Below, piece after piece: positions 1 to 10,116 of a stretch of DNA of 64,000 nucleotides. Below the pieces are notes generated by a model. That model was not told the DNA's origin. It did not search any database and worked only from the letters and a program-made list of their open reading frames with translations. How positions within the stretch are numbered: the stretch's first letter is position 1; every line of letters begins with the position of its first letter. The DNA comes from CBCYMI01 sp965183855 (GTDB lineage: Bacteria; Pseudomonadota; Alphaproteobacteria; Caulobacterales; Maricaulaceae): the NCBI GenBank assembly GCA_965183855.1, contig CBCYMI010000016.1:65211-129210 (forward strand), read 5' to 3'. The translations under genes and the position numbers were made by a program.

Positions 1-1798
1 AACGCTTGGTCTTTGCGTTGCCATGATTAAGTGAATTCCTGCCGCTCTTGCCATTTGGGCAAGCCTTTGTATTGCTCCCTCAATTTCTTTTCCTGCGACA
101 ATCATTAAATCTGCCATTTCATCTATAATTACAACGATGAAAGGCATGGGATCATCCATCAGATTTTCTGTTTCAAAAATAGGTTTTCCTGTTTCTTTAT
201 TATATCCCGTTTGAATTTTTCGTTCGAGTTGTTCTCCTGTTTTTTTTGCATTCAAAACACGTGTATTATATCCTGCAATATTTCGAACACCTAATTTAGA
301 CATTTTTCGATAACGTGCTTCCATTTCACTGACTGTCCATTTTAAGGCAATAACTGCTTTTTTAGAGTCTGTTACAACAGGAGAAAGCAAATGTGGAATA
401 TCGTCATAAATAGATAATTCCAACATTTTTGGATCAATCATAATAAATTTACATTTATCTGGTGGCAGTTTATAAACTAAAGACATAATCATTGCGTTTA
501 CACCAACTGATTTTCCAGCCCCTGTTGTTCCTGCAATTAACAAGTGTGGCATCCGCGTTAAATCAACAATAACAGGCTCCCCTTCGATAGAAGCACCAAG
601 AGATAATGGTAAGTTAATATTTGTTTTTGTATAGGCTTCGGAGGTTAATAATTCTCGTAGGAAAACAGTATCACGTCTTGGGTTTGGCAATTCAATTCCA
701 ATTGCATTTCTACCAGAAATAACTGCAACACGAGCTGAAATAGCGCTCATTGATCTTGCAATATCGTCTGCAAGACTAATAATTCTTGAAGATTTAACAC
801 CAGCGGCAGGCTCGAATTCATAAAGTGTTACGACAGGACCTGCTTTTAACTCCTTTTATTTCTCCCTGGATTCCAAAATCAGTTAAGACATCTAAAAGCC
901 GTTTGGCATTCAGGTTTTGAGTATTATGATCAATGGAAACATCATGCATTCTATTTTTCTTTAAAAATTCAATAGATGGTAACATAAAACCAGAAGTTTG
1001 ATCTGAATGAGTGTGTGTATCAGGTTTGGAAAAAGAACGATTTTTTTTCTGGAGGGGGGGCATGCTTTTTTTGGGATTTGACTTTGGACGAGCTGATTTC
1101 TCAATTTTTATATGATTATTTGTATCTTTTTTCAAAAGTCTCAATAATTGCATATGTATAGATTGTATTATATGCAAACCAGCATGTTTTGCAATTCGAA
1201 GAAATGATTTAAACGTATGTACCATTTCTGTTAGATGAACCCAGTTTACCCCAAAATAGAAACATAGGCTGCCCGTGAAAAATAAAGCAGAAAATAAAAG
1301 ACATGCAATGTCTGATCCAGGAAGATGAATCGTTTTGAATATAAATTTAAAGCTAAAAAAAACACCATCTCCAATTAATCCTCCAAGTCCTGTTGCATAA
1401 GGCCAAAGAGCAGGAATAGGGAGGGCTGATACACTTGCTGAAAAGAAAATCGTACACAATATACCAAAAAACATTCTTCCCCAGAATAATTGATCTGTTT
1501 TTGAAAAATAACCACGAATGATCCAACTTACTGCCATAACCATTAACAAGGATAAAAAGACAATGCCTCCCCAACCCAAAAACTGCAGTAAAACATCTGC
1601 TAAAATGGAACCAATCAGACCTCCAGGATTGTGGTCATATTCAAGACCTGCAGTATTTAAATTATTTGCAAGAGGAGAACCAAAAACCATTGTTATAAGA
1701 GTTAATATGGAAAGAAGAACAAGACAAATTCCTATAAACCGTTTTGACAAATAAAGTTTAACTGAATGGGGTTTATGTGGTTCTGCTATTTTTCGCAT
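1..1798 (-). CDS. ftsK: DNA translocase FtsK, 3' end outside window, interrupted by one frameshift
   Basis: FtsK anchors at the division septum and pumps chromosome termini apart. The N-terminal part (1798 down to 818, 326 codons) holds four to five membrane segments and a Lys/Ser-rich linker, reaches the start of the motor domain (GEIKGVK), then ends after a shift. From about 847 down to base 1 the next frame continues without a stop through AGPVVTLYEFEPAAG, a Walker A motif GTTGAGKS (about 500-525), IMIDPKMLEL and VVIIDEMADLM. The shift sits at a run of four T at 844-847 (AAAA in the gene); removing one A restores the family sequence. Everything else is intact, so a sequence error, a very recent mutation or recoding are all possible. 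The C-terminal gamma domain lies outside the window. Confidence 0.93.
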
Positions 1799-2554
1799 TT
1801 CTGATTTCCTTATTTAACTTCTGGATAAGTTATTCTCTGTCTCAGAATAAATCATTATTAGTCATATAACGAAAAAGATGTCAAAGCATGTCTTATATCT
1901 TAAATTATGATTGATAAAGAATCCAGCATATATCTAAACAGTTTATTTCTTCCTCTTATATTTCCTAAAGGCATATCATACAGAGTTTACTGAAATCTAA
2001 GTCTATGGAGGGAGAGGGGGAGAAGAAATCAAGAGGTTGATTTCTATTTTTAACACTAAACAGATTCAGTAATATTACATGATCACATAAGGGTATTTTT
2101 AAGTTTTAAGAAGAGATTAGAGTTTATTTAAACGTCAAGATTCTCAACAAAATAACGACCAATAATGGCATGATTATAGAGGGGGGAGTACATGCATTCA
2201 TATCTATCAATTGGTTTGTTAAGATTGACGAATTTATCGCAGTAAGTTTTCTTCAATTTATTTTTTTAATTCAAAACATAACAGGATAAAAACTATCTAA
2301 ATTTTTTTTTGGATTATCAAAGGTATATTAATCAATATGAAAAATAAACAGCGCATTTTATTATTTTAATGATAGTCATTCTCATATTCTGCCAAAGATA
2401 ATAGAATTGGGATCTAATGGGATTTAAGTTTAATTCTTTAGTATACATGGCTTAATTCTATAGCAGGTAATATGATTGTTAGAAATCCTATTCTTAATTT
2501 AGATTTATTTATTACTTATAATTATTACTAGATTTATTTATTATCGGTGTTGTT
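1799..2554. other. Gene-poor intergenic region upstream of ftsK and the haem receptor
   Basis: 756 bases between divergent ftsK and the TonB receptor. No convincing gene is visible. It holds a 22-base pure purine tract (2007-2028), a G6 run (2181-2186) and, near the receptor, a Fur-type operator (2365-2383). The ftsK promoter should lie in the left part but I cannot place it. Confidence 0.6.
2365..2383 (+). promoter_or_regulatory. Fur box upstream of the TonB haem-type receptor
   Basis: The 19-mer tttaatgatagtcattctc matches the classical Fur consensus gataatgataatcattatc at 15 of 19 positions, counted by hand. It lies 171 bases before the receptor start codon, where an operator over a promoter would be expected. 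Iron-dependent repression of the receptor is inferred. In some alphaproteobacteria Irr or RirA take over iron control, so which protein binds is not certain. Confidence 0.65.
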
Positions 2555-4843
2555 ATGAAATACTTTTATAATTTCTTATTTTTTCTTTTTTTTTGTTTGA
2601 CAATTAATTGTGTAGTTATTACCTACGCAGAAAAATTAAATGTTGATTCTATTGCACAATTTAAGCTTAAGGATCAAAACATAGCTGATTTAAACGTTGA
2701 AAACAAAAATAATCTTGCTCAAAATAATATTTCTTTTCATTTTATAAAAAACATTAAACAAGATATGCCGACTGTAACAGCAAAGCTTCCAAAATTAGTC
2801 TGGAAGGAAAACAGAAAAATTAAAGAAAAAAAAGATCAAAACAAACAGGATTTAGATACCATAACAGTCACAGGACAACGGTTTAAAAATCCTGATTTTT
2901 TATTGCCAGCCTCAATTTCAAAAATAGATTTGGACTCGCCAGGTTTAATTGGAGCATCTGATTTTTCAGATATTTTAAAAGATCAACCATGGGTAAGCAT
3001 TAAAGGAAGCTTACGTCGAAATGGTCAGGGGGCAGTTATTCGCGGATTTAATGATACAGGTACGGTTATTTTATTGGATGGCATTCGCCAGAATTCAGGA
3101 TTTGCCCATGATGGGAGGTTTTTTATTGATCCATTATTGTTAAAACAAACCAGATTAATCAGAGGATCAAGCTCAATTCAATATGGAAATGGAAATGCAG
3201 GAGGTGTCATTTTTTTTGACACTAAAAATATTGATGATTTACTAAAAAACAAGAAGAATATAGGGGTGTTATCTTCTATAGGCTATCAGAGTGTTAATCA
3301 TGAAAAATATAGTATGGGAGCCTTATTTGGTAAAAAAGATTCACTTAAATTTTTGGCAAGCATTTCTGCGCGAGAATCAACAGATATTCAATTACCTGTT
3401 GAAAATCTTTTCATTCCTGTCGATGAACAGATTTTATCTGGTCTTATAAAACTAGACTGGGAATTTAAACCATTCCATCAGTTTGGATTAAAGGCAATGC
3501 AATATCAAGGAAAATTCGTCGAACCTTATAATCCTCAAACATTTGAAAGTTCTAAAAATGGAGAAGTTAATAAAAAAATAGATTCCTATCTGATTTCTGC
3601 TAGATATCAGTTTGATAATGATATGTTTCCTTTCTTTAAACCTGATCTGAAATTCTTTTATGCAAAAACACTTTTGGAAAAAAATAATTATTATGCATGG
3701 GGACATTTTAAGGATAAGAGCTTGTTTAATCGGAGCATGGAAACCTATGGTATGAAGTTTGATTCAACCTCTCAATTGATTGATACAAAAAGAGTTGAGA
3801 GCCATTTAAATTATGGAATGGATCTATATTATGAACGACAAAGGGCAAAATTGCGTCATGAGATAAATCGTCCATTTGTCGAATATGATGGTGTTCCAAA
3901 TGCAGATGCACGCTATGAAGGATTTTATCTGGAAAATGAAATTAAACTTAAACATCCAGAATATGGTGTTTTTTCAATTAAACCAGGTATGAGATTTGAT
4001 TCATATTATTTAAAGCAGAAGAAAAATGAAGTTGAGTATAAAGGTATCATAACGCCTAAACTGGCTTTGAGCTATTATCCTGTAAAAAATATTGTTTTAT
4101 TTGCTAATTTGTCAGATTCGTTTAGAGCTCCTTCATTGTCAGATATTTACGCAACAGGAATTCATTTTAAATATGGCCCTATGGGGGTGAATAATTTTAT
4201 TCCCAACAAGAACTTACAGCCTGAACAAAGTCGCAGTTTTGAAATTGGAGGAGGCGTTGAGCATTCTGGTATATTCATGCATGGTGATGAATTAAAGCTT
4301 AAACTTTCAAGCTATTGGACAAAGGCTTCTGATTATATTCATAAAGAAGTTAAAACAGAGATTACTTGGTATTTAAAGCATATAGGAACGACAAAATCTG
4401 TTAATCTAGACGATGTGACTATTGAGGGAAGTGAAGGCGAGATTAGTTATGAAAATCATAGATTGCATATAACAGCGGCATGTTCTTATGTCACAGGAAT
4501 AAATGAAAAAACAGGTAAGTGGATTAATTATGCAGCTCCCTTAAAACTGGTTACAAATCTTATGCTGAAACTTACTGAGATAAATGCAAAACTGGGCTGG
4601 AGAATGAGTGTTGCTGATGTTCATGATCAAATATCTGAAGGAAGTGGTTATCGTCAGGATCCATATCGAAAAGGATATCATGTTCATGATGCTTATATGG
4701 AATGGATACCAGAGATTTATCAACAAAAATTAAAGCTTAATCTAACCCTTCAAAACATATTTAATACACGTTATCAAAGACTCTATCCACATACAATGGA
4801 ACCAGGATTTAATGTAAAATTACAATTGAGTTATCATTGGTAG
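2555..4843 (+). CDS. TonB-dependent outer-membrane receptor, haem/haemoprotein type
   Basis: A 762-residue outer-membrane receptor. An N-terminal signal peptide (about 1-25) precedes an Asn/Lys-rich stretch, then a TonB box (DTITVTGQ, about 111-118) and a plug domain with VIRGFNDTGTVILLDGIRQN and the conserved LIRGSSSIQYGNGNAGG. The barrel carries FRAPSLSDIYATGIHF and NKNLQPEQS, the FRAP/NP-L region with a nearby histidine used by haem receptors of the HmuR/HasR type. It ends with the barrel strand LQLSYHW. It is preceded by a Fur box and followed, after 542 bases, by a FecCD permease and ATPase, which fits haem uptake. Another iron chelate cannot be excluded from sequence alone. Confidence 0.85.
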   Translation: MKYFYNFLFFLFFCLTINCVVITYAEKLNVDSIAQFKLKDQNIADLNVENKNNLAQNNISFHFIKNIKQDMPTVTAKLPKLVWKENRKIKEKKDQNKQDLDTITVTGQRFKNPDFLLPASISKIDLDSPGLIGASDFSDILKDQPWVSIKGSLRRNGQGAVIRGFNDTGTVILLDGIRQNSGFAHDGRFFIDPLLLKQTRLIRGSSSIQYGNGNAGGVIFFDTKNIDDLLKNKKNIGVLSSIGYQSVNHEKYSMGALFGKKDSLKFLASISARESTDIQLPVENLFIPVDEQILSGLIKLDWEFKPFHQFGLKAMQYQGKFVEPYNPQTFESSKNGEVNKKIDSYLISARYQFDNDMFPFFKPDLKFFYAKTLLEKNNYYAWGHFKDKSLFNRSMETYGMKFDSTSQLIDTKRVESHLNYGMDLYYERQRAKLRHEINRPFVEYDGVPNADARYEGFYLENEIKLKHPEYGVFSIKPGMRFDSYYLKQKKNEVEYKGIITPKLALSYYPVKNIVLFANLSDSFRAPSLSDIYATGIHFKYGPMGVNNFIPNKNLQPEQSRSFEIGGGVEHSGIFMHGDELKLKLSSYWTKASDYIHKEVKTEITWYLKHIGTTKSVNLDDVTIEGSEGEISYENHRLHITAACSYVTGINEKTGKWINYAAPLKLVTNLMLKLTEINAKLGWRMSVADVHDQISEGSGYRQDPYRKGYHVHDAYMEWIPEIYQQKLKLNLTLQNIFNTRYQRLYPHTMEPGFNVKLQLSYHW

Positions 4844-5385
4844 TTCTTAGAAAAAGATTGGAAAAACAGCTTGTTATTTCAGAATAATAAAAAATATGTT
4901 TTGTATGAGTGAAAATTATTATATTTAAGATATTTTTTGGTCAATAAAAGAAATGAAATTTTTATTAAACAGCCTATTTTAAATAGTGCCTTTATTCTAA
5001 ATAAGCAAGGAGATAATTAAAATTTTTTATATGCTTTTGTAAAGTAAAAAATTGTCTTTTTATTTAAGAGAGTAGGTCGTTTTGTAAAATAAGAGGGCGG
5101 AGTAGACAGGCTAGTTATGCATGCCTTTTCTATATGCCTAGCTGTACATTCAATGATATTTATTTATGGTATATAGAGTGTATCTCTAAAGGCAGAGAAT
5201 GATATTATACAAAAATTCTACCAGCTTGCTTTCCTGATTCTTGACTATATATTAAGAATAAGAATTATTAAAAAAAAGATCTATAAATATATTTTTATGA
5301 CTGAGTGGCTATGATAAAAATGCACACATACTTTGTCTGTAGGAATCTATTTTAGACCTATTCGTCATAATGATGGTATTAAATA
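4844..5385. other. 542-base gap where a haem-binding protein gene would be expected
   Basis: Haem-import operons normally carry a periplasmic binding protein (HmuT, about 300 residues) next to the permease. Here the stretch between receptor and permease has stops in all frames and no recognisable motif. It may be a fully decayed hmuT or plain intergenic DNA; I cannot tell which. No clear terminator or promoter was found. Confidence 0.5.
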
Positions 5386-6420
5386 ATGTTTTTATCCAAT
5401 AGAAAATCTTTTCATTTGAGTTTTGTTCAAAATAAAAAATGGATAATAATATCTTTACTCATTTTTTTATTTTTGGCACTTCTTATTTCTGTATCATTTG
5501 GTGCTTATTCGATAAATTGGTTAAAGCTTTTTTCAAGAAATGCTCAGTCTTATGAATATACAGTTTTAATGTCTATTCGCTTACCGAGAGTGTTGCTTGC
5601 CTGTTTTGTTGGTGCAGGACTTGCTGTTTCTGGAGCCGTTTTGCAGGGATTGTTTAGAAATCCATTGGCAGATCCTGCTTTAATTGGAGTTTCAGCAGGA
5701 GCTGCGCTTGGAGTCGCAATTTCAATTGTCATTCTTGGGATAAATTCTGGTCTTTTAGGAATATATATTTTCAGCATTTCAGGTTTTTTAGGTGGATTGA
5801 TTGCCAGCTTTCTTATTTTTGAATTTGCAAAGAAGTCTGAACAAAAATTATTTATGACGAATATATTATTAGCAGGAATTGCGATGAATGCAATTGCAGG
5901 CGCCATGACAGGATTATTATTGTTTTTAAGTAATGATCAGCAATTGAGGAGTCTTGTATTTTGGACAATGGGAGGATTAGGAGGGGCGCTTTGGTCTCAA
6001 GTTTTAATTTGTGGTATTATTGTTTTGCCTTTAACGTATTTAATGATGCGAAAAGGGCATTTAATTAATATTTTTATGCTTGGGGATGAACAAGCGCAGT
6101 TTTTAGGAGTTGAAACCAAAAAATTAAAACGCCATCTTTTATTATTTGCAGCTTTAAATATAGGATTATGTGTTTCTGTAAGTGGCATTATTGGTTTTGT
6201 GGGATTGATTGTTCCGCATTTGGTACGGTTGATTTTAGGAGCAGATCATCGGATTTTAATCCCTGTTTCAGCATTATTGGGTGCTATTTTATTATGCTTT
6301 GCAGATTTGTTTTCAAGAATAATTATCCAGCCTTCTGAGTTGCCGATTGGAATTGTAACAAGTTTAATCGGAGGTCCATTTTTTATCTGGCTATTAATTC
6401 AAAAACCGTTTGAAAGGTAA
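5386..6420 (+). CDS. hmuU: FecCD-family ABC permease, haem/iron-chelate import
   Basis: A 344-residue inner-membrane permease of the BtuC/FecCD family. It shows the family hallmarks in order: RLPRVLLACFVGAGLAVSG in TM2, the GLFRNPLADPALIGVSAGAA loop, the cytoplasmic coupling region (GDEQAQFLGVE) and GFVGLIVPHLVRLILG near the C terminus. Length is normal. The ATPase gene follows after six bases, so the two are surely co-transcribed. The substrate is inferred from the upstream haem-type receptor. No substrate-binding protein gene is nearby, which is unusual for this transporter class. Confidence 0.88.
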   Translation: MFLSNRKSFHLSFVQNKKWIIISLLIFLFLALLISVSFGAYSINWLKLFSRNAQSYEYTVLMSIRLPRVLLACFVGAGLAVSGAVLQGLFRNPLADPALIGVSAGAALGVAISIVILGINSGLLGIYIFSISGFLGGLIASFLIFEFAKKSEQKLFMTNILLAGIAMNAIAGAMTGLLLFLSNDQQLRSLVFWTMGGLGGALWSQVLICGIIVLPLTYLMMRKGHLINIFMLGDEQAQFLGVETKKLKRHLLLFAALNIGLCVSVSGIIGFVGLIVPHLVRLILGADHRILIPVSALLGAILLCFADLFSRIIIQPSELPIGIVTSLIGGPFFIWLLIQKPFER

Positions 6421-6426
6421 ACAGAT

Positions 6427-7236
6427 GTGATTAGAACAGATCAGATTAGCTATCAAATTGGAGACAAGAAATTAATTGATCGAATTGATTTATGTATTGA
6501 GCCTGGGAAAGTTTTGGTTATTTTGGGAGCAAATGGGGCTGGAAAATCAACATTGTTAAATTGTTTATCTGCAGGTATCTACCCACAAACAGGAAGCGTA
6601 TTATGGAATGAAATTCCTGTTAGAAAATTAAGCCTTAAGGAGCAGGCAAAATATCGGGCAGTATTATCTCAAAGCAATGAGATTAGATTTCCTTTTAAAG
6701 TGATTGATTTGGTTTCAATGGGAAGGTATCCTTATCATATTAGAGCGAATGAATGGAAAGAACATCAAGAAATTGTAAATAGTGTTCTTGAGTATGTAGA
6801 AATAATACATTTAAAAGATCGAATTTATCAAAGCTTGTCAGGGGGAGAAAAACAACGGGTTCATCTTGCAAGAGCCCTTGCACAAATTTGGACTTCTAAT
6901 ACACCATTTTTATTTCTGGACGAGCCAGTTAATGCACTTGATTTAAAATATCAGCAAATGGTATTTGATCTTGTCTTGAGATTAAAAGAAGAACGACAGG
7001 CAAGCATTATCTGTGTTCTGCATGATCTTAATTTAGCCTTTATGTATGCAGATGCTATTTTAGTGTTAAAGCAAGGAAAAAATATCGCTTTTGGGGAGCC
7101 TTCCAAAGTATTAACAAAGGAAATTATATATGAAGCCTATGGTGTTTTTGTTGACTTGATTGATATCGGAAGGGCTTATCCCTTTATTTGTTTAAAAAAC
7201 TCTGTAAATAAAGCAAAACAATCCAAGAATATTTAG
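6427..7236 (+). CDS. hmuV: ABC transporter ATPase, haem/iron-chelate import
   Basis: A 269-residue ATPase with Walker A GANGAGKST (34-42), signature LSGGE (137-141), Walker B FLFLDEP (161-167) and the switch histidine in VLHDLNLAF. The overall pattern, including YRAVLSQ and DLVSMGRYPY, is that of HmuV-type importer ATPases. Translation starts at GTG, with a weak AAAGG ribosome site inside the end of the permease gene. It completes the permease/ATPase pair of the first uptake cluster. Confidence 0.9.
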   Translation: MIRTDQISYQIGDKKLIDRIDLCIEPGKVLVILGANGAGKSTLLNCLSAGIYPQTGSVLWNEIPVRKLSLKEQAKYRAVLSQSNEIRFPFKVIDLVSMGRYPYHIRANEWKEHQEIVNSVLEYVEIIHLKDRIYQSLSGGEKQRVHLARALAQIWTSNTPFLFLDEPVNALDLKYQQMVFDLVLRLKEERQASIICVLHDLNLAFMYADAILVLKQGKNIAFGEPSKVLTKEIIYEAYGVFVDLIDIGRAYPFICLKNSVNKAKQSKNI

Positions 7237-7378
7237 CTAATTCCAGCTTATATACTTTATTGTTTAAGCATGGTTTAAAAGAGAGATTATTCTATTAAAC
7301 TCTAATTATAGAGAGAGAATATATTAAAAAATACGTTTGGTCAGGCGTTTTAAACTCCTTCTTATAAAAGATCTATCT

Positions 7379-7414
7379 CATCATGCTTTGATGGTATTTA
7401 TATGTGGCATGATG
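7379..7414 (+). terminator. Possible hairpin terminator after the haem-import genes
   Basis: An 8-bp perfect stem (CATCATGC at 7379-7386 with GCATGATG at 7407-7414) and a 20-base loop, followed by GTTTTG. It lies between the convergent ATPase gene and the phosphohexomutase gene. The T-tract is short and the loop long, so this is only a candidate. Confidence 0.35.
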
Positions 7415-7435
7415 GTTTTGTATGCTGATAAAAAA

Positions 7436-8935
7436 CTAGATTTTTTGATCAAAATCTCCGATTTCTGGATGTTTTTTCAAACGGTGTTCTATGTCACGAA
7501 AAATATTAATCATTGTTTTTTCAGAGCTGGGGCTTTCAACAACAATTACCAAATTAGGTTTATTTGAGGAAGCGCGAACCAATCCCCAACTTCCATCTTC
7601 AAAGACAATGCGGATACCATTTACTGTAATGGTTTCTTTAATATGTAATCCTGCGATGGTTTTTTTATTTTGATAAAGTGTTTTGTATTCGTCTGTTATT
7701 TTTTCTACAATATCATATTTTTCTTTATCAGAACAATAAGGTGACATCGTTGGGCTAGCCCATGTTTTACCGAGTTCTTTTTTAAAATCAGACAGTTTTT
7801 TTCCATCTTCATTATCAATTAAATTTAGAATTTCCAGTGCAGATACAAGCCCATCATCATACCCTCTTCCAATAGGGGGGCTAAAAAAGAAATGACCTGA
7901 TTTTTCAAATCCTGCAAGTGCATTTGTTTCCTGTGTTCGTCTTTTAATATAAGAATGACCCGTTTTCCAGTATTCGACATTAACATTATTTTTTTTCAAA
8001 ACTGGGTCTGTCATAAATAGTCCGGTTGATTTTACATCGACAACGAAATTTGCTCCTGGGTATAATTCTGAAAAATATCGTGCCAGAATAAGACCTATTT
8101 TATCAGCAAAGATTTCCTCTCCTTCATTATCAACAATACCACACCTATCTCCATCTCCATCAAAAGCAAACCCAATATCTGCTTTATGTTCCAAAACAGA
8201 TTTGCTTAAATGATGTAGCATTTTCATATCTTCTGGGTTTGGATTATAATGAGGAAATGAATGATCAAGATCACATTCTATTTCAATTATATCGGCTCCG
8301 ATTTTACGAAAGGCTTCAGGAGCAAATGCGCCAGCAGTGCCATTCCCGCATGCAATAACGGCTTTAATTGGGCGGTTTAAGTTCTGGTTTTTGGTAAGAT
8401 CTGTGAGATAGAGGTTACGAATTGTGTCGGTATAAGTGTATTTCCCTGCTGGTTTGGTATCATCATATTGACCAGACATAACGATTTTTTTTAATGCCTT
8501 CATCTCGTCTGGTCCAAAGGTTAAGGGACGATTTGCTCCCATTTTCACACCTGTCCAGCCATTTTCATTATGGCTAGCGGTGACCATGGCAACACATGGA
8601 ATTTTTAATTCAAATTGTGCAAAATAAGCCATGGGAGAAAGAGCAAGGCCAATATCTGTCACTTTAATTCCTGCATTCATTAAACCGATGATTAAGGCTT
8701 GTTTGACAGATTGTGAATAGGATCGAAAATCATGTCCTACGATGATTTCAGGCAGGACACCTAAACGATTGATAAATGTACCCAACCCTTGACCCAATGC
8801 CTGGAATCCATATGCATTGATTTCTGAATTAATCTGCCAGCGTGCATCATATTCACGAAATCCTGTTTCTATAATAAAAGGGGTTGTTTCAAAATCATAT
8901 GTATTTGGTTTAAGATCTTGTTGAGGTTTTTGCAT
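7436..8935 (-). CDS. Phosphomannomutase/phosphoglucomutase
   Basis: A 499-residue phosphohexomutase that interconverts hexose 1- and 6-phosphates for nucleotide-sugar and envelope polysaccharide synthesis. It has the catalytic phosphoserine loop VTASHNENGWTGVKMG (Ser121), the metal-binding loop FDGDGDRCGIVD (about 258) and the sugar-binding region GFEKSGHFFF. Length and domain order match AlgC/ManB enzymes. The specific substrate, mannose or glucose, cannot be read from these motifs. It lies just downstream of kdsD on the same strand, in keeping with a role in LPS precursor supply. Confidence 0.92.
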   Translation of the reverse strand: MQKPQQDLKPNTYDFETTPFIIETGFREYDARWQINSEINAYGFQALGQGLGTFINRLGVLPEIIVGHDFRSYSQSVKQALIIGLMNAGIKVTDIGLALSPMAYFAQFELKIPCVAMVTASHNENGWTGVKMGANRPLTFGPDEMKALKKIVMSGQYDDTKPAGKYTYTDTIRNLYLTDLTKNQNLNRPIKAVIACGNGTAGAFAPEAFRKIGADIIEIECDLDHSFPHYNPNPEDMKMLHHLSKSVLEHKADIGFAFDGDGDRCGIVDNEGEEIFADKIGLILARYFSELYPGANFVVDVKSTGLFMTDPVLKKNNVNVEYWKTGHSYIKRRTQETNALAGFEKSGHFFFSPPIGRGYDDGLVSALEILNLIDNEDGKKLSDFKKELGKTWASPTMSPYCSDKEKYDIVEKITDEYKTLYQNKKTIAGLHIKETITVNGIRIVFEDGSWGLVRASSNKPNLVIVVESPSSEKTMINIFRDIEHRLKKHPEIGDFDQKI

Positions 8936-9102
8936 ATAAATTCCTGATTTTAGGTTGTTTTTGGATTGGCTTTAAAGTAGACAATGACATTGTTTAAACA
9001 TATTGCTTGCTTTCTAAAAATAGTAAGTATACATCAAGATAAAAATAGACAAATCCTTTTAAACTATTCGGATAAATTGAGAGACTAAGAAATTATCCAA
9101 AT

Positions 9103-10116
9103 TTATATAATGCCAGCTCTTAATAAATCGTGAAGGTGAATGAGACCAATAACATCTTGTTCAGATTCTGAAGTAAGTGTTGTTTTCTTTTCGTTTAAAG
9201 TTTTGGGTTTTGTAATAAAAATCTGCATAATTCTTTTCTTTCCTTCATTCATGATCCTTAATACATCTCCTGCAAGCATATCTTCTGATGCTGTCATTGG
9301 AGATTTGGTCATAACATTAGAAGCTTTTTTTTGTAATAATTTCTGGTTCATATGTCTTCTTAAATCACCATCTGTGATCATGCCTGTCAAACTGCCATGT
9401 TCTGATATAACTCCTAAACATCCAAATCCTTTTTCACTCATTATGATTAAAGCATTTGCCATCAGACAATCTTCTTTTACCAGAGGGAGGCTGTTTCCCT
9501 GATGCATAATATCTTTGATTCTGGTTAATCTTGAGCCAAGAGTTCCTCCTGGGTGGAACATCTGAAAACGAGATGCTGTAAATCCTTTTTTTTCTAAAAG
9601 AGCAATGGAAAGAGCATCTCCTAAGGCAATTTGCAAAGTGGTAGAAGTTGTTGGCGCTTGTGTTTCAAGACATGCTTCGGGAAGATCAGGTATGATCAGA
9701 TGATAATGAGCGGCTTTACCAAGTGTGCTCTTTGGTTTGGAAGTCATTGCGATTAATGGGATGTTATAGCGTCTGCAATACGCAATTAGATTGGCAAATT
9801 CAGATGTTTCCCCAGATTTCGAAAGAGCAAGAACCGCATCTTCTTTTGTAATCATGCCCAAATCACCATGACTGGCTTCCGAAGGGTGTACATAGTAAGA
9901 AGGTGTTCCCGTTGATGCAAGGGTTGCTGCAATTTTGCGAGCAATATGTCCTGATTTTCCAACACCTGTTAAAATAAGTCGTCCTTTTGTTTGATTAATA
10001 CAGTCAAGGGTTTCTGTAAAACGCTGATCAAGTGTTTCAGACAAGTTTTTTAAACTTTCAGCTTCAAGCTTGATAACACGTTGAGCAACTTTGATTGCAT
10101 TAAACGGAGAATCCAT
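9103..10116 (-). CDS. kdsD: D-arabinose 5-phosphate isomerase (KDO biosynthesis)
   Basis: Converts ribulose 5-phosphate to arabinose 5-phosphate, the first step toward KDO in the LPS core. The N-terminal SIS domain is clear (LILTGVGKSGHIARKIAATL, STGTPSYYVHPSEASHGDLG, LSKSGETSEF), then two CBS domains (HQGNSLPLVKEDC onward, ending GLIHLHDLLRAGII). The chosen ATG (10116) gives 337 residues, close to the usual 320-330. An in-frame TTG at 10182 would add 22 residues of no family resemblance. Neither start has a strong ribosome site. Confidence 0.92.
   Translation of the reverse strand: MDSPFNAIKVAQRVIKLEAESLKNLSETLDQRFTETLDCINQTKGRLILTGVGKSGHIARKIAATLASTGTPSYYVHPSEASHGDLGMITKEDAVLALSKSGETSEFANLIAYCRRYNIPLIAMTSKPKSTLGKAAHYHLIIPDLPEACLETQAPTTSTTLQIALGDALSIALLEKKGFTASRFQMFHPGGTLGSRLTRIKDIMHQGNSLPLVKEDCLMANALIIMSEKGFGCLGVISEHGSLTGMITDGDLRRHMNQKLLQKKASNVMTKSPMTASEDMLAGDVLRIMNEGKKRIMQIFITKPKTLNEKKTTLTSESEQDVIGLIHLHDLLRAGII

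Noticed and set aside
2192..2245. 17-codon peptide (MHSYLSIGLLRLTNLSQ) after a G-rich site, considered as a leader peptide
   Set aside because: It is more than 100 bases before the Fur box and about 310 before the receptor start, with no attenuator-like hairpins nearby; likely chance.
7337..7567. 76-codon plus-strand frame after the haem-import ATPase
   Set aside because: It runs over the end of the well-conserved phosphohexomutase gene on the other strand and spans the hairpin candidate.
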